64,000 bases of DNA, from positions 2,604,001 through 2,668,000 of the forward strand of contig OOIN01000002.1 in the NCBI GenBank assembly GCA_900323505.1. Reading direction: 5' to 3'. Each line of letters begins with the position of its first letter. The first letter of the stretch is position 1. Positions 1 through 9,799 of the stretch are shown in pieces. The DNA is from Ustilago trichophora (Eukaryota; Basidiomycota; Ustilaginomycetes; Ustilaginales; Ustilaginaceae). Below the pieces are notes generated by a model, which ran no database searches, had not been told where the DNA came from, and saw only the letters and a list, made by a program, of their open reading frames with translations. Both the position numbers and the translations under genes were made by a program.

Positions 1-515
1 CCAAACCACTCAGGCCGAGTGCTTCGCCCCAGACAGTGCTGTTGACGCACTTGGAGACGTTGAGCGCACTGGGAAAACCGATCGTGCGCAACTTTGCCCC
101 GATGGGCTCCACCCAACATCTGGGCAACAGCACCCTTCTCTATCCTCCTGAAGCCGTCAATTCCGGTGTACACCATCATCATCATCATCTGCATCATCTG
201 CATCATCCTGGTGAATCTCACCATCTCCACCATCACCACCACCATCCTACCTCGAACATGGGTGGGTCTGGAATCCTGTCCCACGGCTCAACACATGGAC
301 ACTCCGGTGCCAGCGGCGGAAGTGGAACCCACGGTGGGCCGCACCTCAACCCAACCAACCCTCTGCATACACTGTTGCCCCCAGCAGCAGAGAATCAGCC
401 AAGCAGCTTTACACCCGCTATGGGAAGTATGGCTTTCCACCCTCATCTGCCTATCTTGGCCTTTGGGGGTCCGGATAGCGTCATTGAGCTTAGAGAATGG
501 CCCGACCCAAACTAA
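1..515 (+). CDS. 3' end of a WD40-like protein (possible Raptor/Kog1 C-terminus), partial
   Basis: The reading frame is open from base 3 at the left edge to a TAA at 513-515, so this is the last exon of a gene whose start lies outside the window. The first ATG-like codon in it is a GTG and is not a real start. The visible part has a very His-rich stretch (runs such as HHHHHHLHHLHH), then Gly/Ser-rich sequence, then a final conserved-looking segment, SMAFHPHLPILAFGG. That segment resembles the last WD blade of Raptor/Kog1-type TORC1 scaffolds, which also end in a 'CLAFHPHWPHLAVG'-like blade. If so, the product binds TORC1 substrates in the cytoplasm or on the vacuole. This is an inference from one short motif; any beta-propeller protein with a late AFHP strand would look similar. 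It converges on RRB1. Confidence 0.45.
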   Translation, partial: KPLRPSASPQTVLLTHLETLSALGKPIVRNFAPMGSTQHLGNSTLLYPPEAVNSGVHHHHHHLHHLHHPGESHHLHHHHHHPTSNMGGSGILSHGSTHGHSGASGGSGTHGGPHLNPTNPLHTLLPPAAENQPSSFTPAMGSMAFHPHLPILAFGGPDSVIELREWPDPN

Positions 516-879
516 TTTTAGACGACGAATTTGTGTTTGTTGATAGCAGCAACATCGTGGTTATTCAATTGCTTTCAATGTTGCGATGTTCAATCCAAAC
601 GTTTGGTTTTGTATTTCTCGTTGGTGTGAGTATTTGTGGTGAGTTTTGTCTCTTGAGCTTGAGATTGGTGGGTTTGATGGGTTTGACCACAAAGGAAGGG
701 GTGTTGTGATGCTGAAAAAAGGGAAGAAGTCACTTGGAACGATTGGGAGCTTTGCACACATTGCACAGTTTGAGAGACAGCGTGAAAGATGTAGAGAGAA
801 TAGTACAAATACAACTGAGCTTAGCATTACCTAACAACAAGACCCCAAAAAAAAACGCAACAAGGAAATGCGAAAACTC
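516..879. other. Convergent intergenic region, 3' UTRs
   Basis: This is T/G-rich sequence between two genes that end towards each other. An A-run lies at about 845-855. No gene or strong structure is seen; it presumably holds the two 3' UTRs. Confidence 0.5.
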
Positions 880-2786
880 TTAAACCGAGATGGTTTTAAA
901 GATGTTGAATCCGTCCAAAGCAGTTGTAGCCAACATGCCTGGGATCTGTGGGTGCCAATGCAATTCTTTACAATCACTAATACCGTGATGGCAAAAGAGG
1001 AGTTGAGGGGGAACATCTCTTAGACCTTCCTGTTTAGATTGTTGAACGACCTCATCATCGTCCTGTTCGACGGATAGATCCCAGAGTGTTACCTGATCAT
1101 CACGACCGGAAGCGGCAAAGATGGAATCTTCGGTGGGATGCCACTCGACCGAGGAAATGGGAGCCTTGTGCCAGTCAAAGTTGGCGACGGGGGAAGGGGT
1201 GGTGGCAGAGTTAGGTTTAAAGTGTCGCAAATCCCAAACTTTAAGAGATCCTTCATCACCACCAGAGACAAGAAGGTAGTCGGTACCGCGATTCCAGGAG
1301 ATAACGTTGACATCTTGGGCATGTGCGTTTTCTACCGAGATGACAGAGCGACGGTTTTTAACTCGAACATCCCATACTCGAATCGATCGATCCGCAGAGC
1401 ACGAAGCGAAAACGGTAGGCTCCTTAGGAGACCATTGGAGATCTTCAACGGACGATGTATGCGAAGTGAAAGGAGTAGGGTTTGTGGTGAAGCCAGAGTT
1501 GTTGGCGGTGGTGAGGAAGATTTTACTGTGAATATCACCGGTAAGCAATCTCAAGGAGGAAGCTTTACCTCCAGCCGAAGAGCCACCATTGACAACTCCT
1601 GCCCAGTCCATGGCGTATCCTTCGACTCCGTTGTGGGCTTTGACGGTAAACATAGGCGTGTTGACCTTGCGAGAGTCGTACGAGGTTCCCGGGCGATCGA
1701 GAGAGTTGAGCAAAGGGCGGACGTCAAAGATCTTGACATCGCCGACTTCGGACCATGCTGCGACGGGGTAAGGGTCGAGGCAGGGTTCAAGATCGGAAAC
1801 GGGAGTGGAAGTGGGGGCGGCGCGAACACGGTTGATGCCGCCAACGACGGGAATAGATTTGTACTCGAGAATGGCATCGTCATCCAGGTCGTTTTCGTCG
1901 TCGTCCTCGTCGTCGGAGAGGCCTACAATGCATGCAAGAGAGGGGTGAAGAGCGCGAGTCAGCATAACCATTCCGAGAGCAATGAAAGATGCGTACTGCA
2001 TTACACCACTGCGAAGCGATGAGGGGAAAAAAAATGCGGTTTGGCTCAGATAGAAAAAAATTAGGTAGCTGAGATGTTGTCGGCATCGAGCTACATCTCA
2101 CCCCACAGGGGCGGGACACAACTCATACAGCCAAATGCCTCAAGGCATCATTGCGAAACCGTGCACTCTCCCGTCCATACATAAAGCATCACTTGGTTGC
2201 AGTTCAAAGGGGAAAAAAAAGAAAACTTACCATCATCGTTTTGGGTCTTGTGAAGCGAGCTAGCCTTCATAACAATGATCTCGTTGCGGGAGGGTGTGTC
2301 TGCCTGGGTACCTGCGACCATGTAAGAGGTGTGAGGGTAGCTCTGCCTATCGTTACCGAGGTGGTCTTTGAGGTGGTCGAAGGAGAGACAGGGCCAAGTG
2401 ACGTTGAGGCGGTGAAGCATTTCGTAAGCGCTCTGGTCGGCCTCGAGAGTCTGGCCCTCTTCGAGCTTGTTAACACCAGGGATGTAGACCTGAGTCTCGG
2501 GCTCGGCAGCGTCGGCGTCGTCATCTTCGGGACGCTGGATCTTGCCGTCGACTTTCATACCGTCAACCTCCATGGTCTCGGCATCGTCATCGTCGTCGTC
2601 AGAGTCGGAATCGCGTGAAGCTAGAACGGCATCGGCATCTTCCTCTTCGAACTCGTCTTCGAACTGGTCCTCGAACTCGCCCATGTCATCGTCGCCATCG
2701 GCGTCTTTGATGCGGTTGAGAGTGGATGGTGCGGCCGTTGCGGCCGACTTGCCCTCCAACGAGGGGGAAGAGGGACGCTTGGACAT
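880..2786 (-). CDS. RRB1: Ribosome assembly WD40 chaperone (Rrb1/GRWD1)
   Basis: Rrb1/GRWD1 is a nucleolar acidic WD40 chaperone that binds ribosomal protein L3 and delivers it to pre-60S particles. Two exons: 2786-2231 and 1922-880. The intron is 1923-2230, with donor GTAAGT and acceptor TTGTAG; joining keeps the frame and gives 532 aa. Exon 1 starts at MSKRPSSP and holds acidic stretches (EDQFEDEFEEED, DSDSDDDDDD) followed by the family segment around NVTWPCLSFDHL. Exon 2 carries the Asp-rich linker, then SIPVVGGINRVRA, and WD repeats with typical blades (ADRSIRVWDVR, GGDEGSLKVWDLRHF, GRDDQVTLWDLSV). The protein ends in HWHPQIPGMLATTALDG, as usual in the family. An in-frame ATG at 2849 would add a Phe/Leu-rich stretch encoded by the CTT repeat and is probably 5' UTR. 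Confidence 0.93.
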
Positions 2787-3754
2787 GGTTGGGGAAGCGA
2801 GTAAAATGGGGAGGAGGAAGAAGAAGAAGAAGAAGAAAAAGGGAGCCAAAGGGGAGATGCGATGCAGGGAAGGGGAAAAGGTATACTATGGAGATGCAGT
2901 TGCTGATGAGGAGGGGGTATATTTTGTGAGCCAAGCCAGGTAGCTGGGTAAAAGAGAAGAAGGAAGGGAAGAGAGGAGACAGACGTGCAAGCGGGCTATT
3001 TGAGGAGCACAAGATGAAGGTTTGCAGCTGCAAAAATTTCTTTCTTCCTTCCAAGCCAACGACGAACCAAGAAAAAGCTTTTCTTCTGAAAACCAAAAAT
3101 TTGCGGGCCGTTGCACGAGGAAAAAAGAAAAAGACCAAGAACGACTTGTGCTGAGTGCTGCTTACAAATATCCACGAGATCTTTCGATTGAATGTTAGTT
3201 TGAGGTTGCAAAAAGAGAGATAACCGAAAGGGTCGCTCATGTTTCTGGCTCAGCTGAGAACCCTTTCTCTTTTGGTCTCTCTCTCTCTTGGCTTGGCCAA
3301 TGCAAATCCGCCCAACGGCCAACCAAAAGCGCTCGGCAATTGCAAGCACGGAAGAGTGCTCGTGCAGCTTTTTGTGCTTGCATCACACATTCCTCCTCTC
3401 TCTCTTGGCCCATCCCATGAAACCAAGCGTCTTTGTTATCGCCCCCGCACTCTTTCTTTCGCTCGATCGCAGAGCCTTGTTCCTATACCGCCATCATCAC
3501 CTTCGTTCAGCATCGCAAGTACACCCAATACGCGATCGTATCTGTGCCATATGCGAGTCTTCTCATCACCATTACCACATCCCGTGCAGCTACCTTGAAA
3601 TCGCAGCTTGATATCGCAGCTACAACCCCCCTCGATGAAGTCCCCATAAGCATAACGAGCTAGCGATCCAACGAGTGGGCACCTGCCTACCTTCATTCAC
3701 AATATTACATCCAAGCAGCTCGCATCAGCGCTTTGCAAGCAGCAGTCACCAACC
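2787..3754. other. Divergent intergenic region between RRB1 and the ZIP gene
   Basis: About 970 bases shared by two divergent promoters. Next to the RRB1 start is an (AAG)n tract at 2811-2840, read as a CTT pyrimidine tract on the RRB1 strand. The side nearer the ZIP gene is CT-rich (about 3257-3290 and 3382-3410). The ORFs seen here are low-complexity and look spurious. Confidence 0.5.
2811..2840. repeat. (AAG)n / (CTT)n simple repeat in the RRB1 leader
   Basis: A nearly pure AAG triplet run ends about 25 bases upstream of the RRB1 start codon. On the RRB1 strand it is a CTT pyrimidine tract, a common fungal 5' leader feature. Confidence 0.8.
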
Positions 3755-5437
3755 ATGTCGGGTTTCGTCGCCTTCCTGCTGCTCGTCAGCGGTATGGGAG
3801 TGGGTACGCTTATTTGCGGTCTCCTCCCACTTTCCTTGCCACTGTCGCACCGTATGATGCGCGTTCTCGAAGTGTTTGGAGCTGGTCTCCTCGTCGGTGC
3901 TGCCGTTACCGTGGTCATTCCGGAAGGGTCAAGCGCGCTGTTCGCTAACGTAACACCGTCAACAGCCGCACCTGCTAGTGTATATACCAATGTGCTGCAT
4001 CCAGCAAGTGCCTTCCGACCGATCGCACCGCTACAAGCAACACACGTGGAGAGCAAGATCTCGGAAGAGCCGTGGGCTTGGTCTTTTATCTCGAAACGAT
4101 CACAACAGCCTTCGCACGACCACGACCACGACCACGAACATGGTCCAGACGAACACGATGCACCCAACACCCAGAAGCCTTTCACCAACTCGGATGCTGA
4201 GCATCGTCTCGGAAGCAGCATTCTCTTTGGCATCGTGCTCATGTATGTCATTGACCAGTTCACTTCAGGCTCCGCCAACTCTTCGTCCTCTCACAACCAT
4301 GACAAGTCACAAGACGGCGCACTCCCAAATCACCACCATCACCACGACTACGCAGCCACACCATCACGGCCTCGTCTCGAGACACATCGTCTCTCCAAGT
4401 CGTTCCATCAAAAAGCCGACCCCAATGCAGCATCCAACACATTACACAAAGTGAGCAGCCGCGCCTCTTTTACCGTCTTTGACCGCTCGCAGCACGGCAT
4501 CACCAATACCGATGAGGAAGCTCGCATCGGCACACAAGATCACAATGAACCACATCGTAGGATCGATAGCATCGCCACAGCCTCCAGCAGTAGCGACAAT
4601 GATCTCCCCGACGACTATGACGATCATGATGCAGAGCACTACCAGCATGCGGATCTCAAACGCGTCACTTCGTCGCACGGCAACGCCGAGTGGCATAGCT
4701 CCCCTCGCAGCAGCACCACCACCACCACCACCACCACCACCACACTACACCGTGACACCCCCGAGTCCTCTTCAGCGCCACTTTTGCATCGTCGAAACTC
4801 GTTCACCAGTGTCAACAGCGCAAGGCCCAGGCCAGGGCGATCCAGATCCACGTCTTCCACCCATACAGGTCATGCTACTTTTGGCCAGGCACTGACAACC
4901 ATCGTTGGTCTCCTCATCCACGCCACCGCAGATGGCATTGCAATGGGTGCATCCGCCCAATCAGGCGACCAAACGCTGACCATGGTCGTGTTTGTAGCCA
5001 TCATGGTTCACAAGGCCCCCGCTGCTTTTGGTCTGTGTGCTATGCTCATGTCTCAGCGTCTTTCGCGTACTTCCATTCGCAAAGCTGTAGGCGTCTTTGC
5101 GCTTGCCTCTCCTCTCGGTGCTGTCCTCACCTATGCTTTACTAGCAGCATTCTTTGATGCCGACATTTCTTCTGCCCATGGAGGCAGCGGTGGAGAAGGA
5201 ATCGACGGCAAAAGCATAGGCACAGCGCTGGCCTTCAGTGGTGGAACATTCCTCTTCGTAGCCTTTCACGCCGTGCTAGAGCTCGCCGGCGCAGAAGCAG
5301 ACATCGTGCCTCGCGAAGATGGCGAGACACAAATCCTCGGCAAGTGGCTCAGAATAACCCTCCTCATCGCAGGAGGTTGCACCCCGAGACTGCTTCAAAG
5401 TCTGCTGGCTAGCTTTGGAGGTAGCCATCATCACTGA
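3755..5437 (+). CDS. ZIP-family zinc/manganese transporter, ZIP9 (SLC39A9/Atx2)-like
   Basis: Single-exon gene of 560 aa. ZIP proteins move Zn2+ or Mn2+ into the cytosol; the ZIP9/Atx2 branch sits in Golgi or secretory membranes. The N-terminus has the first two membrane segments (SGMGVGTLICGLLPLSLPLS; then FGAGLLVGAAVTVVIPEG). Metal-site residues are visible in the fourth and fifth core helices: HATADGIAMGA (H389, D393) and HKAPAAFG (H419). The final helices are around GTALAFSGGTFLFVAFHA. The long loop between residues about 120 and 370 is low-complexity: HDHDHDHEHGPDEHD near 121-136, NHHHHHDY, and a poly-Thr run of about 10 residues near 321-331 from a CAC repeat. His-rich loops are typical of ZIP proteins and probably bind metal. 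The protein is longer than animal ZIP9 (about 300 aa) because of this loop. Substrate choice cannot be read from sequence. Confidence 0.88.
   Translation: MSGFVAFLLLVSGMGVGTLICGLLPLSLPLSHRMMRVLEVFGAGLLVGAAVTVVIPEGSSALFANVTPSTAAPASVYTNVLHPASAFRPIAPLQATHVESKISEEPWAWSFISKRSQQPSHDHDHDHEHGPDEHDAPNTQKPFTNSDAEHRLGSSILFGIVLMYVIDQFTSGSANSSSSHNHDKSQDGALPNHHHHHDYAATPSRPRLETHRLSKSFHQKADPNAASNTLHKVSSRASFTVFDRSQHGITNTDEEARIGTQDHNEPHRRIDSIATASSSSDNDLPDDYDDHDAEHYQHADLKRVTSSHGNAEWHSSPRSSTTTTTTTTTTLHRDTPESSSAPLLHRRNSFTSVNSARPRPGRSRSTSSTHTGHATFGQALTTIVGLLIHATADGIAMGASAQSGDQTLTMVVFVAIMVHKAPAAFGLCAMLMSQRLSRTSIRKAVGVFALASPLGAVLTYALLAAFFDADISSAHGGSGGEGIDGKSIGTALAFSGGTFLFVAFHAVLELAGAEADIVPREDGETQILGKWLRITLLIAGGCTPRLLQSLLASFGGSHHH
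4713..4744. repeat. (CAC/ACC)n triplet repeat inside the ZIP gene
   Basis: About ten tandem triplets are translated as poly-Thr in the cytosolic or lumenal loop of the transporter. Such runs expand and contract easily, so length may vary between strains. Confidence 0.85.
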
Positions 5438-5634
5438 GATCCGACACGGGAGAGCGGTCTATTTTGTACTTGTACCCATTTTTTTCGCTTTTCTGTCCAT
5501 ACTTACACGCATTTCACACATTGCTGTGTTCCACTTGTCACGCGGAAGAAAGGTCCTTGAAGTGACAAGTTTGATTGCGTGCTGTGATGTCTGAGATTGA
5601 GTGCTAGTGGATAAGGTGTGTGATTGGTGCGGTC

Positions 5635-6492
5635 TTAGAGGTCTTGCTTCTCTGACACGGTGACAGGTTTCGCGTTTGTGCGCTTCCTCGCCCCATCCGC
5701 TCCTGAACCTGCTGTTGTTGAAGTCGCTGACGAGCCTGATCCACTCTTTGCTGAAACATTCTTCTGCTTTTCCTCCTGAATTTCCTCCAGCTTTGCCTCA
5801 CTCAGCACTTCCTCCCTTTTACCTGGCCAAAAGTTTGCCAGGGCCCCACACACGGCAATGATGGTCCTCGAACAGACCATCTGCCAAACAGTACTACTAA
5901 TTGCTCCCTTTGGAGCCCTCGGTAGCGCCAAAAACCACCCGAGAGGTCCGAACCAGCTATGCTCGCCTGGTGGCAACCAAAAGATCGGAGTCTTGGAATA
6001 CCAGCTGGTCACGCAAAATGGCATCACTGTGGTAATGACAAACATGACACCTTTAAAGAGCATGGAAAAAGTAGTGCGAGCAGAGGCCAGATCGGAGTTG
6101 GTCTTTTCCAGATCGGCAAGACCTTTGTCGACTTTGCGACGAAGTTTGGCCCATTTGGCGAATTGATCCTGGGAAGAGGTTGCGGCGAGTTCTTGTTTGG
6201 TGGTAAAGATGGTTCGACGGAGAGTGCGTTGTTTGGATAGTGTGGAGCGGTGAAAGATGGCGGTGTAGAGGAACCAGAGCTGTATGAATCGTAAAGGAAG
6301 CGTGTGAGAGCACGGGTTCAGCAGTGTCCATGAGATTGTGAATTGAGTATTAGAGTGTCAGCTAATGTCTAAAAGTGTCAAAGATAGTAGAAGAGAGTGG
6401 AAACTTACAATATCCTGCAACCTCTCCTTGCCAAACGCCGCAATCGTTTGGACGATGACCACCGAAATGAAGATGACTACCGCGGGATGCAT
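5635..6492 (-). CDS. GET1: GET complex subunit Get1 (WRB/CHD5 family)
   Basis: Get1 is the ER-membrane receptor subunit that docks Get3 and inserts tail-anchored proteins. Two exons: 6492-6409 and 6279-5635. The intron is 6280-6408, donor GTAAGT and acceptor CAG; the product is 242 aa. Exon 1 encodes MHPAVVIFISVVIVQTIAAF, the first membrane helix, then GKERLQDI. Exon 2 continues LWFLYTAIFHRSTLSKQR and the Get3-binding coiled coil (QDQFAKWAKLRRKVDKGLAD). Two C-terminal helices follow, beginning MLFKGVMFVITTVMPFCVTSW. This order (helix, basic coiled coil, two helices) is the family signature. The Ser/Lys-rich tail is not conserved. The gene is divergent from the RCC1-like gene with about 320 bases between the starts. 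Confidence 0.92.
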
Positions 6493-6810
6493 CTCGAGCT
6501 CGTTCAGCCAGGGATCACGTGGTATGGCAGTATTCGGGTGATGGTTGCGATGGACGACCAAGAAGGATGGTTGATGAGGTGGACAAAGCACACCAAACAC
6601 ATACACATTTCGCACCTCCACGACGATTCTTCGCGTCTTGCAAGTGCGATTACCGGCCGAAAAAGGGCTTCAGCAACTGCACTTCTGGCCTCCACACCAA
6701 CACTCGCTTCCTGTCCTTCCTTTCCTCCAACCCAAATCACATATACTGCACCACGATATCATCTGAAGCAGCCTCCCTCGGGGCTCGCCGCCCGTCGCTG
6801 TGCCACAATC
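6493..6810. other. Divergent promoter between GET1 and the RCC1-like gene
   Basis: This 318-base region separates two divergent starts. It is open in the RCC1-like frame, but that stretch overlaps GET1 exon 1 on the other strand and reads as non-conserved sequence. No obvious TATA box was seen. Confidence 0.45.
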
Positions 6811-8202
6811 ATGATGACCAATCCCACACCTTCTGGCTCCAGCGTCCAGTATGAATGGCGGCGCCACGTCGAGGCGGATGGGAGCAACATCTTTGGCCAA
6901 CTTGGACCGGAGCCTTCAGACCCGCAAACCCACTTTCAACCGTTGATTCTGGAAGACGCAGATCGCATTCTCGCCGTATGCACTTATCAAACCGTCTACA
7001 CCACTCGCTCCGGTCAGATCAAGGCAATTGGACAATGCGCAGACCTGCTGAACCAAGCTCTGAGCTTTCACGTCCATAATGAAAGACCACCTACCGATGA
7101 CCATCTAATGTTTGTTGGACTCGATATGTTTGAAGCAGTGCTCGACGTCAAGCAAGGATCAATGACGACGATCGAGTATCAAAAGGCTTTGACCTCTACT
7201 TTCGATTATGATCACGGTCGGAGGTGGACAGCAGCTGCGGTTGATGGTAGGGGTCGTTGTATGGTGATTGACGACTTTGGAAGCGTTTACTTGTTCGACT
7301 CGGTCGACTCTTTCGGGATCGCAATTGGAAACTTCAAAGAATCGGTCAATCTGCTCAATGGTGGAAGATTTGATGCTCACAAGTGGCACGAGGATGGGAG
7401 CCTCACCGCTATGAATGACAGATTTGGAGGGACACGCTTTCGTCAGGTCGCAGCGGGCGATGCGCATTTTGTTCTGTTGGCTGAGGGAGTTGATCCCGCA
7501 GCACCAGCACTTTGGGTTTTTGGCGATGCTCGCTTTGGTGCGGTCCCGGCGCAGCCTTTGCTGGGCACTGATCTCGTCTTTAAAGCGCGTAGACAACCCA
7601 CAGCTTCGACCGCGATGGATGTACCATTCCTCATGCCATTGCCACACTTTTCGGGTCCACAGTTTCGTCATCGACCTTCGACCAGGTGTATAAGTTTTTG
7701 TGTTGGCAGCCGCCATACGTTGGTTGTGACCGAGAACAACAAAATGTATGGTTGGGGTTGGAATGAAAGTTGTGCTCTCCTGCCCTTTGCTTCTCCCTCC
7801 GCAGTCGAGGGTGAGATTGAACAGCAGATCGGGAACAGCATCGTACTCAAGCCAATTTCTATCGACCTGGGACTTGTGGATGCAGTTGATTCTCCTAACA
7901 AACGCCTTCAAGTGGCTGCCTCAAACGATCGATCTTTCGCTGTAGCAGAGGGAAGGCTGGCTGTAGCAGGGTCCAATGACTTTGGATGCCTTGCTCTCGC
8001 GCCCGATCTGGAAGGTTTAGAGAAGAAGCCAAAATCAGAACGCGATTTGAGTCAGATCAAAAAATCGTACGAATGCGCGAATGGCTTTCAATGGCATCCG
8101 AGGTTCGACGGTAAAACAAGGCAGGTCCAAGCAGTACATGCTACGTCGTTGGCGACGTTCCTCACAGTTAAAGAACGGGTGCCTGTATCCACAGGCGAGT
8201 AA
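6811..8202 (+). CDS. RCC1-repeat (beta-propeller) protein
   Basis: Single-exon protein of 463 aa starting MMTNPTPSGSS. The frame is open further upstream, to 6397, but that part overlaps GET1 antisense, so the ATG at 6811 is preferred. Partial RCC1-like blades are visible: GSNIFGQLG near the N-terminus, PALWVFGDARFGAVP, FCVGSRHTLVVTENNKMYGW followed by GWNESCAL, and LAVAGSNDFGCLAL. RCC1-like propellers include the Ran exchange factor, Ats1 and many scaffold proteins. This one has degenerate repeats and lacks the regular spacing of true RCC1, so it is probably not the Ran GEF. It may correspond to the Ats1/secretion-regulating RCC1-like group. The exact role is unknown. Confidence 0.72.
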   Translation: MMTNPTPSGSSVQYEWRRHVEADGSNIFGQLGPEPSDPQTHFQPLILEDADRILAVCTYQTVYTTRSGQIKAIGQCADLLNQALSFHVHNERPPTDDHLMFVGLDMFEAVLDVKQGSMTTIEYQKALTSTFDYDHGRRWTAAAVDGRGRCMVIDDFGSVYLFDSVDSFGIAIGNFKESVNLLNGGRFDAHKWHEDGSLTAMNDRFGGTRFRQVAAGDAHFVLLAEGVDPAAPALWVFGDARFGAVPAQPLLGTDLVFKARRQPTASTAMDVPFLMPLPHFSGPQFRHRPSTRCISFCVGSRHTLVVTENNKMYGWGWNESCALLPFASPSAVEGEIEQQIGNSIVLKPISIDLGLVDAVDSPNKRLQVAASNDRSFAVAEGRLAVAGSNDFGCLALAPDLEGLEKKPKSERDLSQIKKSYECANGFQWHPRFDGKTRQVQAVHATSLATFLTVKERVPVSTGE

Positions 8203-8310
8203 AAGCATAGGGGTTTTAGGGGTTTCGTGGCAATCCAATGCAATTCAATGCATGCAATGCAGGTATGGAGTTTTACAATACAAAGAGTGATGTATAAACG
8301 GAGCCTTTTT

Positions 8311-9303
8311 TTATGCGTCTTTCATCTCGACGTCGTTCGTTGCGCCTGCTTCAAGCTGAGCTTCAACTCCAGCAGTGGAAGTGGCAACAGTAGTTGCAGT
8401 TTCGTCCTCAAAAGTGGTAGCCGGAACGCTGGCATTAGGATCGGTAGAAATCAGCGTTTCCTCCGTTGCCGCAGGTTGCTGTTCAGCCTCTGCACCAGCA
8501 GCCAGTACCGCCAGTGTTTCGTTATCCGTTACTGGGCCCATCGTTGTCGGATGATCGTGCAACTGTGTTTCCACCTGAGGTTGAATCTGGGGAGTATTTG
8601 AACCCGTTGCTGCATTTGCATCTTCTCCTGCTGCGCCTTGAGACGAAGGGTCTTGGCTCAAGCTTGGTGCTGCGTGTGGAGCAGGGGTGGTTGCTAGCGA
8701 GTCTGTTGGGGTGGTTTCTCCTGTAGTGTTTGTGCCGGATGATGTTGGTGTTGGATCGTTGTTGAATGATTGGGTGACATGGGGTGGGATTGCTGATGCT
8801 ACAGTTGGGGCTGGGGTGGTGGGATTTGTAGGGGGTTCTTTGGGGGCGATTGTGCCCAAGCCGCCTCCGACGCTGGAAAGGGAGCCGCCAACGGGCGTAG
8901 ATACTGAGGGCGCGTTGTGAATGCTTTGAACGGGTGCCTCGACAATGGCCGCGTCATCGGAAATACGATCTTCAGCTTGGACATCTTGGTCCTCTGGGAA
9001 GGTGATTTGCGAATCGGGTACGCGGACCCACTTGAGAATTTTCACGCCAACACTGCTGCCAGACGAAGAGGATGCGTTACCATCGAAAGATGTTCCACTG
9101 GGAAGGACCCACTCCTGCCGCCACTTGCTGCGTTTTCCAAAGATCCCCAGCCATGGCGAAGAGATAACTGAATGTCAGTAGGGCAAGAAGACAAAGTAGA
9201 AAGGGAAGAAAGGAGCCATTTGGACCTACACAATGGGCTCAGTAGCCAATCGTCGCACCTCTTGCTCGAGATTGGGTACGAATCTTCCGCCGAATCTTGA
9301 CAT
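8311..9303 (-). CDS. Protein with BCL7-like N-terminal motif, possible chromatin-remodeller subunit
   Basis: I assemble two exons: 9303-9230 and 9127-8311. The intron is 9128-9229 (GTAGGT...CGCAG) and the frame is kept, giving 296 aa. Exon 1 reads MSRFGGRFVPNLEQEVRRLA and ends TEPIV. Exon 2 begins KWRQEWVLPSG and continues GVKILKWVRVPD. The spacing of KW-x2-EWV and I-L-KWV-x-V resembles the BCL7 N-terminal region of animal SWI/SNF (BAF) subunits, which has WEKKWV and a later YKWVPV. The remaining 230 residues are disordered, rich in Thr/Pro/Ala and acidic residues, and end EAGATNDVEMKDA. The link to SWI/SNF is inference from the motif alone. Choosing the nearer acceptor (TTCAG) would break the frame, which supports the model given. 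Confidence 0.6.
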
Positions 9304-9799
9304 TTTGCACAATTCGTATGAGCCTGAATAGAAGAAGCGTTGATAGGGGAAAGGAAGAAGAGCAAGATGGTGTCAAGTGTTGATCTGGATGGAAAGTGCA
9401 CACAGCAACGCGTTTGACAGTTTGGTTGGCTGCAGGCGCGGGCGCGGATTCCGGATGCCGAGTTTTTGCTCCGATTTCAGCTTCTCTGCGCGAACGCTCG
9501 GTATACGCCATTTCACACTTCCTCACTTCCTCACGTATCAAAGGTCGCATCACTCTTTCAAGTACAGACAGTATGCACAGTCGAGGCCGATGAGACACCA
9601 GTCACAATAGATTCAATGAACAGAAAAAAGGGTTCTTTTCGGCGATTGCGTGATGCGAAAGAGGTTTACAAGTACACAAGAGTTGATGTATGTGCCCACA
9701 GAATGGGTAAGTAAAAGTACACGTGTGTATCCGCGCCGTGCAATGCGAATCGATCGTGTGGCTCTTATTTCTTTGCAGAAAAGCAAGGTTGATTCAGGA
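9304..9799. other. Intergenic region upstream of the BCL7-like gene
   Basis: About 500 bases between the 3' end of the U1A-type gene and the start of the BCL7-like gene, both on minus. It presumably holds the latter's promoter. Short overlapping ORFs here show no recognisable sequence. Confidence 0.4.

Noticed and set aside
1138..2022. 294-codon plus ORF over RRB1 exon 2
   Set aside because: Antisense shadow of the WD40 gene; composition mirrors it.
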